Assembly: GCF_028823635.1 (NCBI RefSeq)
Contig: NZ_JAPEHU010000003.1
Coordinates: forward strand, 124,001 to 188,000
Source of the DNA: Demequina sp. B12
GTDB lineage: Bacteria > Actinomycetota > Actinomycetes > Actinomycetales > Demequinaceae
DNA: 64,000 nt
Direction: 5' to 3'
Below the pieces are notes generated by a model that did not search any database, had not been told where the DNA came from, and was given only the letters and a program-made list of their open reading frames with translations. Shown piece by piece: positions 18,225-28,673 of this stretch. How positions within the stretch are numbered: the stretch's first letter is position 1; each line of letters starts with the position of its first letter. The position numbers and the translations under genes are program-made.

Positions 18225-19097
18225 TTAGTTCTCGTAGCGGTCCACGCTGGGAACCTCAGGCTCCGGGAGGACTGTGCCAGCGGATCCGTCCGCGTTCCAC
18301 GCTTCAAGCCAGCGTCCGTCCTCGAAGATCTCCTCGAGGACATCGTTAATCCAGTCGCGGAACTCGTCATCCTCACGCGCCAGGCCGATGCCGTAGGGCT
18401 CCTCGGTAAATGGCTCGCCAGCAATGGCGAACTCACCGTCAGAGTCATCGACATAGCCAGCCAGAATGACGTTGTCCGTGGTCACCACATCGACCTGACC
18501 GTTACGCAACGGCTCAAGGCAGTCCGTGTAGGCACCGAAGAGCTCCAGGTTGGCGTCCGGATAGTTCTCCATGATGTTGGCAGCAGGAGTAGAGCCCTCG
18601 ACGGAGCACACATTCATTCCAGCGAGATCGTCAGGTCCCGTGATGTCTGTGTTGTCCGCCAGCACCATCAGAGATTGGCCGGCGTTGTAGTACGGCCCCG
18701 CGAAGGAAACCTTCTCCTTACGGTCGTCATTGATGGTGTAGGTAGCCACCACAATGTCCACTTGCCCACCCTCAATGAAGGGTTCGCGGTTGGCGGAAAC
18801 CGTCTCCGTCCACGTGATGTCCTCCGGAGCGATTCCCAGCTCTCCGGCGATGATCGTGCCGATGTTCACGTCAAATCCGACGGGTACGCCGTCAGGTCCC
18901 ACGAGCCCGAACAGCGGCTGGTCAAACTTGGTACCGATGGTGATGCTGCCGGCTTCCGCCAACGCCGCCATGGTCGAACCCTCAGGGAAGTCGGAGGCCG
19001 CAACGTCAGCGGTGTCACCTCCATCGTCTGAGGAACATGCGGTGAGGGCAATCGCCGCGACGGCCCCGAGGGCCGCCACCTTGGTCTTAGTGAACAT
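18225..19097 (-). CDS. gluB: Glutamate-type ABC transporter substrate-binding lipoprotein (GluB-like)
   Basis: A 290-residue lipoprotein that captures glutamate or a related amino acid. The lipobox ends LTAC (C21). A solute-binding protein family 3 domain follows with FDQPLFG, the FVNREPF-like loop, VVATYTIN, FAGPYYNAGQS, VCSVEGST and VVTTDNVILAGY. ATG 19097 was chosen because AGAGGAGAAC lies just before it. It sits 56 bases after gluA. A close paralogue lies at the end of the same operon. Confidence 0.93.
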   Translation of the reverse strand: MFTKTKVAALGAVAAIALTACSSDDGGDTADVAASDFPEGSTMAALAEAGSITIGTKFDQPLFGLVGPDGVPVGFDVNIGTIIAGELGIAPEDITWTETVSANREPFIEGGQVDIVVATYTINDDRKEKVSFAGPYYNAGQSLMVLADNTDITGPDDLAGMNVCSVEGSTPAANIMENYPDANLELFGAYTDCLEPLRNGQVDVVTTDNVILAGYVDDSDGEFAIAGEPFTEEPYGIGLAREDDEFRDWINDVLEEIFEDGRWLEAWNADGSAGTVLPEPEVPSVDRYEN

Positions 19098-19153
19098 GCG
19101 TTGTTCTCCTCTCATCTGCCGGTGAGAACCCCTCCCCCGGCACTTGGACGCCA

Positions 19154-19924
19154 CTAGTGCGTCAAGATCTTGGATAGGAAGTCCTTGGCCCGGTCCGTCT
19201 GCGGGTTCGTAAAGAACTCCTCTGGCGTGGCCTGCTCCTGGATCAGGCCATCGGCCATAAACACCACGCGGTTGGCTGCCTTGCGGGCAAACCCCATCTC
19301 GTGGGTGACGACGATCATGGTCATGCCTTCTTTGGCAAGGTCCGTCATGACGTCGAGGACTTCGTTAATCATCTCCGGGTCAAGTGCCGACGTAGGCTCG
19401 TCAAACAGCATGACCTTGGGCTGCATCGCCAAGGAACGAGCGATGGCGACACGCTGCTGCTGCCCACCGGACAGTTGCGCCGGGTACTTCTGGGCCTGAT
19501 TTCCCACTCCGACGCGGTCAAGCAACTCCATCGCGTGACGTTCCGCTTCCTTCTTGGACGTCTTGCGCACCTTCACCGGGCCAAGCGTGACGTTCTCGAG
19601 AATGGTCTTGTGCGCGAACAGATTGAACGACTGAAACACCATGCCGACATCCGCACGCAAACGCGCCAGGGAACGTCCCTCCGCCGGGATCGGTTCGCCA
19701 TCGATGGCGATCAGGCCGTCGTCGATGGTTTCGAGTCGGTTGATGGCGCGACACAAGGTGGACTTTCCGGAGCCCGACGGCCCAATCACCACCACAACCT
19801 CGCCGCGAGCGACGTCCAGATTGATGTCGTTGAGGACGTGCAAATCCCCAAAATGCTTGTTGACGTGCTCTAGGCGGACGAGCGGCTGTGCTCCGGTGTC
19901 CGACCCTTCAAAGGCATCTCCCAT
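19154..19924 (-). CDS. gluA: Glutamate-type ABC transporter ATP-binding protein (GluA-like)
   Basis: A 256-residue ABC ATPase. Walker A is GPSGSGKST, the Q-loop lies in [11 protein letters not shown], the signature is [17 protein letters not shown], Walker B is [15 protein letters not shown] and the H-switch is [10 protein letters not shown]. These details are characteristic of polar amino-acid importers. It is the first gene of the five-gene operon on the minus strand. Confidence 0.95.
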   Translation of the reverse strand: MGDAFEGSDTGAQPLVRLEHVNKHFGDLHVLNDINLDVARGEVVVVIGPSGSGKSTLCRAINRLETIDDGLIAIDGEPIPAEGRSLARLRADVGMVFQSFNLFAHKTILENVTLGPVKVRKTSKKEAERHAMELLDRVGVGNQAQKYPAQLSGGQQQRVAIARSLAMQPKVMLFDEPTSALDPEMINEVLDVMTDLAKEGMTMIVVTHEMGFARKAANRVVFMADGLIQEQATPEEFFTNPQTDRAKDFLSKILTH

Positions 19925-19976
19925 TTTCTGACCATAGCGGGAAGGTCAAACAAATGTCCCGACGTAGCGAACGGAC

Positions 19977-20951
19977 TTAACCAAGATGTAACACGGTGCG
20001 ACACCAGGCCACATCCGCGGCAAGCGCGTCGGTCAGCGCTTCAACTGACCCGAAATCAAGCATCGGACGGTGCCACTGCACCAAGTCAAAGGCCACCTCG
20101 GCGCCATACAGGTCAAGTCCGGAACGATCGATCGCAAACCCCTCGACCCGCAACGCAGCCCCGCCAACCGTGTAGTTGATACCGATGCTGATAGCCGTCT
20201 CCATGGGTTGCCCGCGCCACTGTGCTGCCGCCGGGTTGTCACGGGCATCGAGCACGGTCAGCCATCCGGCATACACGCCATGGCGTGGAATCATGCCCCC
20301 GGTAACGCCAAGGTTCGCCGTGGGAAAACCGATCTCACGCCCCAGCTTGTCGCCGTGCTCGACCACACCGCGCAAACGGTGCGGACGGCCCAACACTTCC
20401 GCCGCCTCAGCCATGCGGCCGTTGTCCAACAACTCCCGTACCCATGTTGACGACCAGCGCCGCCCTGACTCCGAAACCGCGCACGCATCGGCGATCACGT
20501 CGGTCTCAAAACCCATCGTGGCGCCCAACGCGCGCATCGTCTCGACATCCCCGGCGTTGCCCCGACCAAACTTGGTGTCCTGTCCCAACACCACGGTTTG
20601 CGCGCCCAGACCATTCACCAGCCAGGTGCGAACAAACTCCTGAGGCGTCTGCTGAGCAAACTCCATCGTGTAATCGATCACCAACACTCCCGCAAGACCG
20701 GTCTGCGCAAGTCGATCAAGTTTGTCTTCGATACCAGTGATGAGTTCCGGCGGGTGCGCAGGATCGTGAACGACCTTGGGGTGCGGATCGAAGGTGATCG
20801 CGACGGCGGACTGGCCACGCTCGGATGCATCCGCCACCATCCGTTCCAAGACCGCCTGGTGTCCCCGATGCACGCCGTCAAAGTTCCCGACCGTGACCGC
20901 GGTGGGCCCCAGGTCAGCAGGAATCTCCTCAAGCGAGCGCCAAATGTGCAT
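19977..20951 (-). CDS. ribF: Bifunctional riboflavin kinase/FAD synthetase
   Basis: Phosphorylates riboflavin to FMN and adenylates FMN to FAD. The 324-residue protein has the N-terminal nucleotidyltransferase domain with GNFDGVHRGHQ (HxGH-like) and the C-terminal flavokinase domain with GFPTANLG and YAGWLTV. ATG 20951 is preceded by CACAAT with 7 nt between, so the start may be leaderless; ATG 20960 three codons upstream is possible. FMN/FAD supply is relevant to the flavinylation genes elsewhere in the window. Confidence 0.95.
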   Translation of the reverse strand: MHIWRSLEEIPADLGPTAVTVGNFDGVHRGHQAVLERMVADASERGQSAVAITFDPHPKVVHDPAHPPELITGIEDKLDRLAQTGLAGVLVIDYTMEFAQQTPQEFVRTWLVNGLGAQTVVLGQDTKFGRGNAGDVETMRALGATMGFETDVIADACAVSESGRRWSSTWVRELLDNGRMAEAAEVLGRPHRLRGVVEHGDKLGREIGFPTANLGVTGGMIPRHGVYAGWLTVLDARDNPAAAQWRGQPMETAISIGINYTVGGAALRVEGFAIDRSGLDLYGAEVAFDLVQWHRPMLDFGSVEALTDALAADVAWCRTVLHLG

Positions 20952-20984
20952 GGCGCCCATTGTGCCCGAAAGCAGAAGTCTGAC

Positions 20985-21362
20985 CTAGCGGGGGTCGAGC
21001 ATGATCAGTGCGAGTTTGCTGGGCTCACGCGCCTCGACGGCGTGCGGGAGCCTCGTCGTCAGGTGGATGACGCCGCCCGGGAGGAGTTCATCCGTACGTC
21101 CGTCGGCAGTAATGGCCAAGCGGCCTTCGAGGACCACCAACAAGACCGGCATGGCGGCGGTGTGTTCGGTCAGCACTTGACCTTGATCGAACGCGAACAG
21201 GACTATGCGGGATCCTTCCGCTTTCAGCACGGTGCGAGACACCGTCGACTCAGGTTGCACTGTTACCAAGTCAGCCAGATCAGCGACTGTGGTCATCGCG
21301 CCGTCCGTGGATGTCGACGCACCCAGCATTGAGGGACGATTCGTGGGGACATCCGCGGACAT
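20985..21362 (-). CDS. Cupin-domain protein
   Basis: A small beta-barrel protein of 125 residues. The cupin core is seen as GQVLTEHTAAMPVLLVVLEGRLAITADGRTDELLPGGVIHLTTRLPHAVEA, with candidate metal ligands H67 and the late histidine of LPHAVEA; one of the usual first-motif histidines is missing. A clear TGGAGGCC precedes ATG 21362. It stands between ribF and truB on the same strand. The role is unknown; such proteins often bind small ligands or quench stress metabolites. Confidence 0.75.
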   Translation of the reverse strand: MSADVPTNRPSMLGASTSTDGAMTTVADLADLVTVQPESTVSRTVLKAEGSRIVLFAFDQGQVLTEHTAAMPVLLVVLEGRLAITADGRTDELLPGGVIHLTTRLPHAVEAREPSKLALIMLDPR

Positions 21363-21451
21363 CTAGGCCTCCAGTCAGTGACGGTACCTAGCAGACTACG
21401 GACGTCGATGGCGGGCCGTGAGGGACGAATGGCCCGGACCCGGCAACGCCG

Positions 21452-22378
21452 CTACGCCTGTGACGGTTTGAACACGATCTCCGGCTTGAGTCGCCCGTCA
21501 ACCTGCTTCACGATCGCCACGAGTTCACTGTCCGCAGTCAGGCCCGCCAACAGCCCGCCTTCAACAAGGGCTTCTTCCCCCTCAAGTGACTGCCCAAACC
21601 CTAAGGTGGTCGCTTCACGCGGGGTGAGTGCGCGCACCGGGAGAATGTCTGCAGCCGCATCACCCAGCGATAGCCGCGGCACCTCTCCCCCGGCCTCCAC
21701 CATGGCGCCCAGAGTGTCCAGCGTCATCGCATCGGCCACTTCAAAGTCTCCAACGCTCAAGCGCCGCAGTGCAGTGAGGTGGCCGCCCACGCCCAGAGCC
21801 GCCCCAAGATCACGCGCCAGGGCGCGTACATAAGTCCCCGACGATACGTCCACACGCACGTCGAGGTCGATGACCGCGCCGACCCTGCGGGCCCCCAGGA
21901 CTTTGAACTCCGTGACAGTGACCGGCCGGGCAGGAATCTCGACGTCTTCGCCGTCGCGCACGCGCTTGTACGCACGCTCGCCGTTGATCTTGATGGCGCT
22001 CACCGCGCTGGGCACCTGCATGATGTCCCCAGTGAGGTCGGCGATCGCGGCACCGATCTGGTCCGCCGTCACACCGGTAGCGTCCGCCTCGGAGGTGATG
22101 TCACCTTCGGCGTCGTCGGTGACGGTCGCCTGACCTAAGCGAATCGTGGCCTCGTACACCTTGTCGTGGCCCACCACGTACGTCAGGAGCTTCGTGGCCT
22201 TGCCCACGCCAATGACCAGCAAGCCAGTTGCCATGGGGTCCAGAGTGCCGGCGTGGCCAACCTTGCGCGTGCCGGCAAGACGCCGCATGCGCCCGACCAC
22301 GTCATGAGACGTCCAACCGGCAGGCTTGTCAACGAGGACGATGCCCGGGGTGGGCTCGTCCTTAGCGTTCTTCGCCAT
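21452..22378 (-). CDS. truB: tRNA pseudouridine-55 synthase
   Basis: Isomerises U55 in the T-loop of tRNA. The 308-residue enzyme has the catalytic aspartate in GHAGTLDPMATGLL, the N-terminal DKPAGWTSHDVV and the C-terminal PUA-like region. ATG 22378 overlaps the rbfA end by 17 bases; an apparent upstream extension is rbfA sequence in the wrong frame. The order infB-rbfA-truB-ribF is widely conserved. Confidence 0.95.
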   Translation of the reverse strand: MAKNAKDEPTPGIVLVDKPAGWTSHDVVGRMRRLAGTRKVGHAGTLDPMATGLLVIGVGKATKLLTYVVGHDKVYEATIRLGQATVTDDAEGDITSEADATGVTADQIGAAIADLTGDIMQVPSAVSAIKINGERAYKRVRDGEDVEIPARPVTVTEFKVLGARRVGAVIDLDVRVDVSSGTYVRALARDLGAALGVGGHLTALRRLSVGDFEVADAMTLDTLGAMVEAGGEVPRLSLGDAAADILPVRALTPREATTLGFGQSLEGEEALVEGGLLAGLTADSELVAIVKQVDGRLKPEIVFKPSQA

Positions 22379-22808
22379 CCTCGCCGGCCTCATCACGGTG
22401 ACGGTACGGGTCTTCATCGCCAGCGTAGGTGGCGTTCTCACGCAACTTGCGCAGTTCCTCGTCACGCACGTGCGCCTCGTGGAGGGCCTTATCCAACGTG
22501 GCCGCTGTCTCCGGCACCGCATCGAGGTGGAACTCCAGCGTGGGCGTGAGCCGGATACCCAGCTCCTTGCCCACTAGTGATCGCAACCGCCCCTTGGCGG
22601 AGGAGAGGGCGGCGGCCGTAGCCGCACGCTCCTCTTCCCCGCCAAACACGGTGTAGAACACGGATGCCTGCTGGAGGTCGCCCGTCACTCGCACATCGGT
22701 GACGGTCACGAACCCCAGACGTGGATCCTTGATCTCGGTCTCCAGCGCGCGGGCCACCAACTTCTTGATGGTGCCCGCGAGCCGCAGTGCCCGTGCGTTG
22801 TCAGCCAT
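22362..22808 (-). CDS. rbfA: 30S ribosome-binding factor A
   Basis: Late-stage 30S maturation factor, 148 residues. It has the KH-like fold with residues R-A-x-R-L-A-G-T-I at the start and the conserved DPRLGFVTVTDV motif. The C-terminus is extended by a charged tail (DPYRHRDEAGEDGEER). The start codon overlaps the infB stop by one base (TAATG), so translation is coupled to infB. Confidence 0.95.
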   Translation of the reverse strand: MADNARALRLAGTIKKLVARALETEIKDPRLGFVTVTDVRVTGDLQQASVFYTVFGGEEERAATAAALSSAKGRLRSLVGKELGIRLTPTLEFHLDAVPETAATLDKALHEAHVRDEELRKLRENATYAGDEDPYRHRDEAGEDGEER

Positions 22809-25528
22809 TAGTTCCTCGGGATCTCGACCATCTCGAACGTCTCGATGATGTCGCCGACCTGAATGTCGTTGAACTTACCGAGACCGATACCGCACTCGTA
22901 GCCATCCTTGACCTCAGTTGCGTCGTCCTTGAAACGACGCAGGGTGTCGATCGTAGGTTCGCCGATGACGACGCCCTCACGCACCACCTTGGCCTTGGCG
23001 TTACGAACGATCTTGCCCGAGCGCACCAAGCAACCGGCAATGTTGCCGAACTTGGACGAGCGGAAGATCTCCTGGATCTCGGCAGCACCCACCTGGCGCT
23101 CCTCGAACTCCGGCTTCAGCATGCCCTTCAGCGATGCCTCGACGTCTTCGATGGCGCGGTAGATCACCGAGTAGAAGCGCATGTCGACACCCTCGCGGTC
23201 TGCGAGTTCCTGCACACGCTCTGCGGGACGCACGTTGAAGCCCAGGATGATCGCGTTGTCGACCGTCGCGAGGTTCACGTCGTTCTGCGTCACAGCACCC
23301 ACGCCACGGTGGATGATGCGCAGGTCGACCTCGTCGCCCACATCGATCTGGAGCAAGGCGTCCTCGAGTGCTTCCACAGCACCGGAGACGTCACCCTTGA
23401 TGATGAGGTTAAGAGTGTCGATCTTGCCTTCCTCGAGTGCCTTGTTGAGGTCCTCCAGGCTGATGCGCTTGCGACGCTTGGCGAGCTGAGCGGCACGTGC
23501 GGCTGCTTCACGCTTCTCAGCGATCTGACGTGCCGTACGGTCGTCGTCTGCCACCAGGAACGTGTCACCGGCGCCAGGCACCGAGGTCAAACCGATCACC
23601 AGCACCGGACGTGCGGGGGTGGCTTCCTCGACCTGGTTGTCGTGCTCGTCAAACATGGCACGCACACGGCCATGAGCCGTACCTGCCACGATCGAGTCGC
23701 CGACACGCAGAGTTCCGGAGTTCACCAGCACCGTCGCGACTGCACCACGACCCTTGTCAAGGTGTGCTTCGACGGCAACACCGCGAGCATCCTTGTTGGG
23801 GTTAGCACGCAGGTCCAGGCCAGCGTCCGCGGTCAGCAGTACGGCCTCGAGCAGCTTGTCGATGTTCAGGTTCTCGCGAGCAGAGACCTCGACGAACATT
23901 GTGTCGCCGCCCCACTCTTCAGAAACCAAGTTGTACTCGGTCAGCTGCTGGCGAATCTTGTCCGCGTTCGCGCCTTCCTTATCGATCTTGTTGATCGCGA
24001 CCACGATGGGGACGTTCGCAGCCTGAGCGTGGTTCAACGCTTCAATGGTCTGCGGCATCACACCGTCGTCAGCGGCGACCACCAGGATGGCGATGTCGGT
24101 GACCTGAGCACCACGGGCACGCATGGCCGTAAACGCCTCGTGACCCGGGGTGTCAATGAAGGTGATGGCGCGGGTGACGCCCTCGTGCTGGTGGTGCACC
24201 TGGTAAGCACCGATGTGCTGGGTGATACCACCGGCTTCGCCCGAGATGACGTCCGCGTTACGGATGGCGTCGAGCAAGCGAGTCTTACCGTGGTCGACGT
24301 GACCCATGACGGTGACGACCGGAGGACGAGCCTCGAGGTCCTCGTCGGTCTCAGCCTCAAGTTCCGCTTCAAGGTCAAGACCGAAGTCCTCGAGGAGTTC
24401 CTTGTCCTCGTCCTCGGGCGACACGATCTGGATCTTGTAACCCAGCTCGGCACCCAGGGTCTCGAAGGTGTCCTGGTCCAGTGACTGAGTGGCAGTTGCC
24501 ATCTCACCCAGGTGGAACAGCACCGTCACGAGCGACGCGGGGTTGACCTCAATCTTCTCGGCGAAGTCAGTCAGCGTTGCACCACGACGCAAGCGGATCA
24601 GCGTGTTGCCGTCACCCCGAGGGATCTGGACGCCACCGATGGCCGGTGCTTGCTGCTGCTCGTACTCGGCCCGCTTGGCGCGCTTGCTCTTACGCGAGCG
24701 CGCAGGCTTACCGCCCTGGCGTCCGAAGGCTCCTGCCGTGCCGCCACCGCGGCCGCGGCCACCAGGAGCCGGACGGCCACCGGGACCACCGAAACCGGGA
24801 CGACCACCGGGTCCACCCTGACCGCCGCCAGGACGGCCACCGGGGCCACCCTGACCGCCACCAGGACGACCACCAAAGCCGCCGGGCGCGCGCTGAGGCA
24901 TCTGTCCGGGAGTGGGGCGAGGCCCACGGCCTGCACCGCCGGGTCCACCCTGACCGCCACCAGGACGACCACCGGGGCCACCCTGACCGCCACCAGGACG
25001 AGGTCCGGGACGGTTGGTCTGGAAGGGGTTGTTGCCGCCCGGACGGGGACGCGGGCGCGGCCCTGCCGAACGGTCAGAGAACGGGTTGTTTCCACCCGGG
25101 CGCGGGCGCGGCTTTGGCATGTCCGCGGGCGTGGGGGCACCGGGCTTCGCCGCAGCACCAGGCTTGGCGGCGGCAGGCTTGGGAGCTGCCTTCTTCTCGG
25201 CCTTGGGCGCGGGCTTGGGGCCAGGCTTCGGGGCTTCGGGGGCAGCGGCGGCGGGCTCTTCTGTCTTGGGCGCGGGCTTGGGTGCCGGCTTGGGGCCAGG
25301 CTTGGGTGCTGCAGCCTTCTTAGCGGGTGCAGACTTAGCAGGCGCATCGGCCTTCTTGTCAGCCTTGCCGCCAACGGGGAAGGCTTCGCGAGCCTTGCGC
25401 ACCACGGGAGCTTCCAATGTCGAGGAAGCGCCCTTGACGTACTCGCCCATCTCATTGAGCTTGGCGATGAGTTCCTTGCTGGGAACTCCTAGTTCTTTCG
25501 CGATCTCGTGAACGCGGGGCTTTGCCAC
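22808..25528 (-). CDS. infB: Translation initiation factor IF-2
   Basis: GTPase that places initiator tRNA on the 30S subunit. The 906-residue protein begins with an IF2_N domain, followed by a long Ala/Lys/Pro-rich then Gly/Arg/Pro-rich low-complexity part (about residues 55-285), a second IF2_N and the G domain with GHVDHGKT at 409-416, the DTPGHEAF switch and NKID. The C-terminal domains bind initiator tRNA. It is followed by rbfA with a one-base overlap. Confidence 0.97.
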   Translation of the reverse strand: MAKPRVHEIAKELGVPSKELIAKLNEMGEYVKGASSTLEAPVVRKAREAFPVGGKADKKADAPAKSAPAKKAAAPKPGPKPAPKPAPKTEEPAAAAPEAPKPGPKPAPKAEKKAAPKPAAAKPGAAAKPGAPTPADMPKPRPRPGGNNPFSDRSAGPRPRPRPGGNNPFQTNRPGPRPGGGQGGPGGRPGGGQGGPGGAGRGPRPTPGQMPQRAPGGFGGRPGGGQGGPGGRPGGGQGGPGGRPGFGGPGGRPAPGGRGRGGGTAGAFGRQGGKPARSRKSKRAKRAEYEQQQAPAIGGVQIPRGDGNTLIRLRRGATLTDFAEKIEVNPASLVTVLFHLGEMATATQSLDQDTFETLGAELGYKIQIVSPEDEDKELLEDFGLDLEAELEAETDEDLEARPPVVTVMGHVDHGKTRLLDAIRNADVISGEAGGITQHIGAYQVHHQHEGVTRAITFIDTPGHEAFTAMRARGAQVTDIAILVVAADDGVMPQTIEALNHAQAANVPIVVAINKIDKEGANADKIRQQLTEYNLVSEEWGGDTMFVEVSARENLNIDKLLEAVLLTADAGLDLRANPNKDARGVAVEAHLDKGRGAVATVLVNSGTLRVGDSIVAGTAHGRVRAMFDEHDNQVEEATPARPVLVIGLTSVPGAGDTFLVADDDRTARQIAEKREAAARAAQLAKRRKRISLEDLNKALEEGKIDTLNLIIKGDVSGAVEALEDALLQIDVGDEVDLRIIHRGVGAVTQNDVNLATVDNAIILGFNVRPAERVQELADREGVDMRFYSVIYRAIEDVEASLKGMLKPEFEERQVGAAEIQEIFRSSKFGNIAGCLVRSGKIVRNAKAKVVREGVVIGEPTIDTLRRFKDDATEVKDGYECGIGLGKFNDIQVGDIIETFEMVEIPRN
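24803..25000 (-). repeat. 33-bp coding repeats in infB
   Basis: The unit [11 protein letters not shown] occurs four times, in two tandem pairs (residues 177-187, 188-198, 221-231, 232-242). At the DNA level the copies are nearly identical 33-bp units, separated by a diverged stretch. A second smaller repeat, [10 protein letters not shown], occurs twice just before. This is low-complexity coding DNA, not a CRISPR or mobile repeat. Confidence 0.85.
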
Positions 25529-25663
25529 AATACTCCTGTCTCGGTCCGACCGAGGCAGGGGTCGAACCGTCGTTAAAGGTGGGTACTCATCGTGAGGTAC
25601 TCATCGAACGACCATGGGCTTTCATCCCATCTTGTAAGCGGTTCATGGAACAGCACTGGTGCG

Positions 25664-25933
25664 TCATGGAAGCGGCAACTGTGAGACATCCGCAGCCGGA
25701 ACGCGCAGTGCGCGACCGATGCTGCGACGCTTGAGCGCCTTCTCCCAACAGTCCGGTTCGGGGTGCAGCCACGCTCCCCTTCCCGGCCTGGTACCGGCCT
25801 CGTCAACCACCACGTGGTGACCGTCAAGGACCAGTCGCATCAGGACTGACCGAGGAGCCGTGTTTCGGCACCCCACACACGTGCGCTGGGGCTCGTGAGA
25901 GCTTGCGTCAGGCGCGCGGGAGTGACCGGACAT
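25664..25933 (-). CDS. ylxR: YlxR family RNA-binding protein (DUF448)
   Basis: An 89-residue basic protein with the family signature RTCVGCR near residues 17-23 and a later GRGAWLHP stretch. Members sit between nusA and infB in many Gram-positive bacteria, as here, and bind RNA. A role in rnpB or transcription control is reported for Bacillus, not tested here. It is 135 bases upstream of infB and 58 bases downstream of nusA. Confidence 0.92.
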   Translation of the reverse strand: MSGHSRAPDASSHEPQRTCVGCRNTAPRSVLMRLVLDGHHVVVDEAGTRPGRGAWLHPEPDCWEKALKRRSIGRALRVPAADVSQLPLP

Positions 25934-25991
25934 GGTTTCTCGGCCTTCCTAGTCTAGCGGGTCACGACCATAGGCCCGACCGCAGCGTGTC

Positions 25992-26996
25992 TTACCGTCG
26001 TGCGACCGGGGCGTCAGGGTCCTCGTCAGAGCGAATATCGATGCGCCAGCCTGTAAGTCGCGCCGCGAGCCGGGCGTTCTGCCCTTCCTTACCGATCGCC
26101 AACGACAGGTGGAAGTCCGGCACCACGACACGCGCGGCGCGCTCTTCCTCATCGACCACTGTCACGGACACCACTCGTGACGGCGAAAGCGCATTCCCGA
26201 CAAACACCGCGGGGTCTTCGTCCCAGTCCACGATGTCGATCTTTTCGCCCCGCAGCTCACTCATGACGGCCCGCACTCGTGACCCCATCGGACCAATGCA
26301 GGCGCCCTTGGCGTTTACTCCGGAGACGGTGGCGCGCACCGCCATCTTGGTACGGTGCCCGGCTTCACGCGCGAGCGACATGATCTCGACGGTGCCGTCC
26401 GCGATCTCGGGGACTTCAAGTTCGAATAGTCGGCGAACCAAGTTGGGGTGTGTTCGGGACAGTGTGATCGAGGGACCTTTGTTTCCGCGGGTCACATCCA
26501 ACACGTAGCCGCGCAAACGCTCACCGTGGACATACGTCTCAGTGGGGACCTGCTCATGCTGCGGTAGCACTGCTTCCACATCGCCGATGTCGACGTGGAC
26601 GTTACGTGGGTCCGCTGCCTGCTGGATCACACCAGACACCAGGTGTCCGGCCTTATCGGAGTAGGCACCCAAGACCTGCTCGTCGCCAGCCTGACGCATG
26701 CGCTGCACGATCACCTGGCGTGCCGTCGCCGTCGCAATCCGACCAAAGTTGTCCGGGGTGTCATCGAACTCTGGCATTTCGTTGATGTCGATCCCGGTCT
26801 CCGGGTCGATGTCTTCGCGGGCGTAAATCGTCACACGGCCCGTGTCACGGTCCACGTGCGCGCGGGCATTCGCGTATGACCCCGGAGTCTTGTGATACGC
26901 GGAGACCAGTGCCTGCTCAATCGCGTCCAACAAGACGTTGAGAGAGATCTCTCGTTCTCGCTCCAAGCCCTTCAGGGCTGCCATATCGATGTCCAT
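25992..26996 (-). CDS. nusA: Transcription termination/antitermination protein NusA
   Basis: RNA polymerase elongation factor of 334 residues. In order: N-terminal polymerase-binding domain, S1 domain ([20 protein letters not shown]) and two KH domains, the first with [14 protein letters not shown] and the second with [19 protein letters not shown]. The C-terminal acidic repeats of E. coli are absent, as usual for actinobacteria. ATG 26996 follows a strong AGGAGGACGCA; the in-frame upstream codons are not needed. Confidence 0.96.
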   Translation of the reverse strand: MDIDMAALKGLEREREISLNVLLDAIEQALVSAYHKTPGSYANARAHVDRDTGRVTIYAREDIDPETGIDINEMPEFDDTPDNFGRIATATARQVIVQRMRQAGDEQVLGAYSDKAGHLVSGVIQQAADPRNVHVDIGDVEAVLPQHEQVPTETYVHGERLRGYVLDVTRGNKGPSITLSRTHPNLVRRLFELEVPEIADGTVEIMSLAREAGHRTKMAVRATVSGVNAKGACIGPMGSRVRAVMSELRGEKIDIVDWDEDPAVFVGNALSPSRVVSVTVVDEEERAARVVVPDFHLSLAIGKEGQNARLAARLTGWRIDIRSDEDPDAPVARR

Positions 26997-27108
26997 TGCG
27001 TCCTCCTGCTGTGCGGCGATTGCGCCGACTTCCACGTCAATACTGTGGACCTTGATGTCCACCTTGGCCAGTCCTCACGTCTCGCGCCAAGCACGGGACG
27101 TGGACGAT

Positions 27109-27570
27109 CTAGTCGAGCCGCTTGAGCTCCACCTGAATGGTGGCGCGAGTGATCTCCGCCAACTGCACGGTCTGTTGCTGGCCGTCCACGTCGAACACGA
27201 CGGTGTCGCCATCCACGTCGGTCAGCCTGCCGACGAAGCGACGGTCACCTGCCACGACCTCAACAAGGCGCGTGCGTGCGCGCATGAAGTGTGAGCGTGT
27301 GGTGAGCGGGCGGTCCGTTCCCGGGGTCGAGACCTCGAGAAGGTACGGGGTCGAGGGGACGTTCGCTTCGTCGAGCGCCGCGCCGATGGCGCGAGAGGCT
27401 TCAGCCACAGCATCGAGGTCGGCAGATCCTGTTTCCGTCTCCGGTAGGTCCACGGTGACCAGCACCTTGGTGCGTTTCCCTGCGGGCGACACCTTCACGC
27501 TGTCGAGCACCAATCCGGCCTGCTCAGCGGCCGGTCCTGCGAGGTCGGCAATCCGGCTGTCAAGTTCCAT
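27109..27570 (-). CDS. rimP: Ribosome maturation factor RimP
   Basis: A 153-residue 30S assembly factor. The N-terminal alpha-beta domain contains LVLDSVKVSPAGKRTKVLVTVD and the conserved YLLEVSTPGTDRPL, and the C-terminal SH3-like barrel begins at FVGRLTDVDGD. First gene of the rimP-nusA-ylxR-infB-rbfA-truB series on the minus strand. The next gene, nusA, follows after about 110 bases. Confidence 0.95.
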   Translation of the reverse strand: MELDSRIADLAGPAAEQAGLVLDSVKVSPAGKRTKVLVTVDLPETETGSADLDAVAEASRAIGAALDEANVPSTPYLLEVSTPGTDRPLTTRSHFMRARTRLVEVVAGDRRFVGRLTDVDGDTVVFDVDGQQQTVQLAEITRATIQVELKRLD

Positions 27571-27632
27571 GGGCCATTCGCCTCCTCGCGTGCCGAGAGC
27601 ACGCTGTCCGTTGCTGTAGTTGGTCAGGCACC

Positions 27633-27638
27633 ATTCTA
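27633..27638 (-). promoter_or_regulatory. Possible -10 element of the rimP-nusA-infB series
   Basis: TAGAAT on the minus strand is a good -10 hexamer about 60 bp upstream of the rimP ATG. It lies in the short divergent spacer shared with the DUF4439 gene. No matching -35 was seen. Confidence 0.35.
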
Positions 27639-27656
27639 ACGGTGAGCCGTGGAATC

Positions 27657-28673
27657 ATGTCCGCCATGGGATTGTCTTCTGGCTTTGTGCGTGTCACCGC
27701 CGTCCTGACCGCTGTGGCTCTCGTGTCAGGGTGCTCATGGCGGCTCGAATCTGACACTCCCACGTATCCGTCGCCGGACGCCACCACCCTAGAAAGGGAC
27801 GCGGCAGCCGACCTGGAACAGGCCATCCTCGATGCCACAACGTCGGATGCGGACGATTCGACCTCAGGAACGGTGCTGCGCGCACAAGAAGAGGCCTCCG
27901 CTCCGGTCCGTCTCGATGCTCTTGGGGGCGTCTACGAGGCCTACCCAGACGTCACGCCAACCCCAGACGGCACGGCCGCCCCGGCCCCTGGCCTGGTGGC
28001 ATCCATCATTGAAGCGCGTGACAGCCACTTCACCGTGGCGATGTCGACGTCCGACCGCAACCTGGCAGGTGTACTGCTGTCGGCAGGCCTGTCGCATGCG
28101 TTGACGCTCTGGTACGCCGCATGGGTCGACCAAGTCGTGACAGGGACAGAAGCCGTGGTCTCCGCCGAGCGTGTGCTCGACACACCCGCGCTCGATGGCG
28201 AGACCCTGGTCCCTGCCGCCACCCAGTTGGATCCTGCAGTGGTGAGCCAACTCGCGTTGACGCACGACCGCGCGGGATACCTGTATGAGGTACTCGGGGC
28301 CAGGTCCACCGACACCGAACGTGAACAGTGGCTCACACGCAGCGCGTTGCAACGCGCACGCGCCGCCGCTCTCCTCACCCTTCCCGGCACGGAAGACCTA
28401 CGGGAGTCTGTGTACGTCACGCCCACTCGGGACATCGCCGATGCTGCAGCGCGGGTGTCGGTGGCACAGGCGCACGAGTCCATGATCGGAGACACCTACG
28501 CCACGTTGGTGTCCGATGCCGCGACCGGCGATGTGGCGTGGCTTCTGTCTGCAGCGTTCGATGCCTACGCCCAGGCCGCGGCCTACGGTGATGCCACTGC
28601 AGACTCTGCCGTGATTCCGGCGCTGCCGGGGCTCGAACCCTTGCCCAGCCCCAGCAGCGACTCGGAAGCTTAA
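27657..28673 (+). CDS. DUF4439 (ferritin-like) lipoprotein
   Basis: A 338-residue lipoprotein with a signal peptide and lipobox ending ALVSGC (C26 from ATG 27657). A low-complexity Ser/Thr/Asp segment follows, then an all-helical, alanine-rich C-terminal part (about residues 185-325) that resembles the four-helix DUF4439 domain. A GTG start five codons upstream is possible. Divergent from rimP as in other actinobacteria in my recollection. Its stop overlaps the proS stop by 4 bases in the palindrome CTTAAG. Function unknown. Confidence 0.75.
   Translation: MSAMGLSSGFVRVTAVLTAVALVSGCSWRLESDTPTYPSPDATTLERDAAADLEQAILDATTSDADDSTSGTVLRAQEEASAPVRLDALGGVYEAYPDVTPTPDGTAAPAPGLVASIIEARDSHFTVAMSTSDRNLAGVLLSAGLSHALTLWYAAWVDQVVTGTEAVVSAERVLDTPALDGETLVPAATQLDPAVVSQLALTHDRAGYLYEVLGARSTDTEREQWLTRSALQRARAAALLTLPGTEDLRESVYVTPTRDIADAAARVSVAQAHESMIGDTYATLVSDAATGDVAWLLSAAFDAYAQAAAYGDATADSAVIPALPGLEPLPSPSSDSEA

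Noticed and set aside
24803-25000. Regular repeats that could suggest a CRISPR array
   Set aside because: The units are in frame and encode Gly/Arg/Pro repeats of IF-2; spacer lengths are not constant and no cas genes are present.
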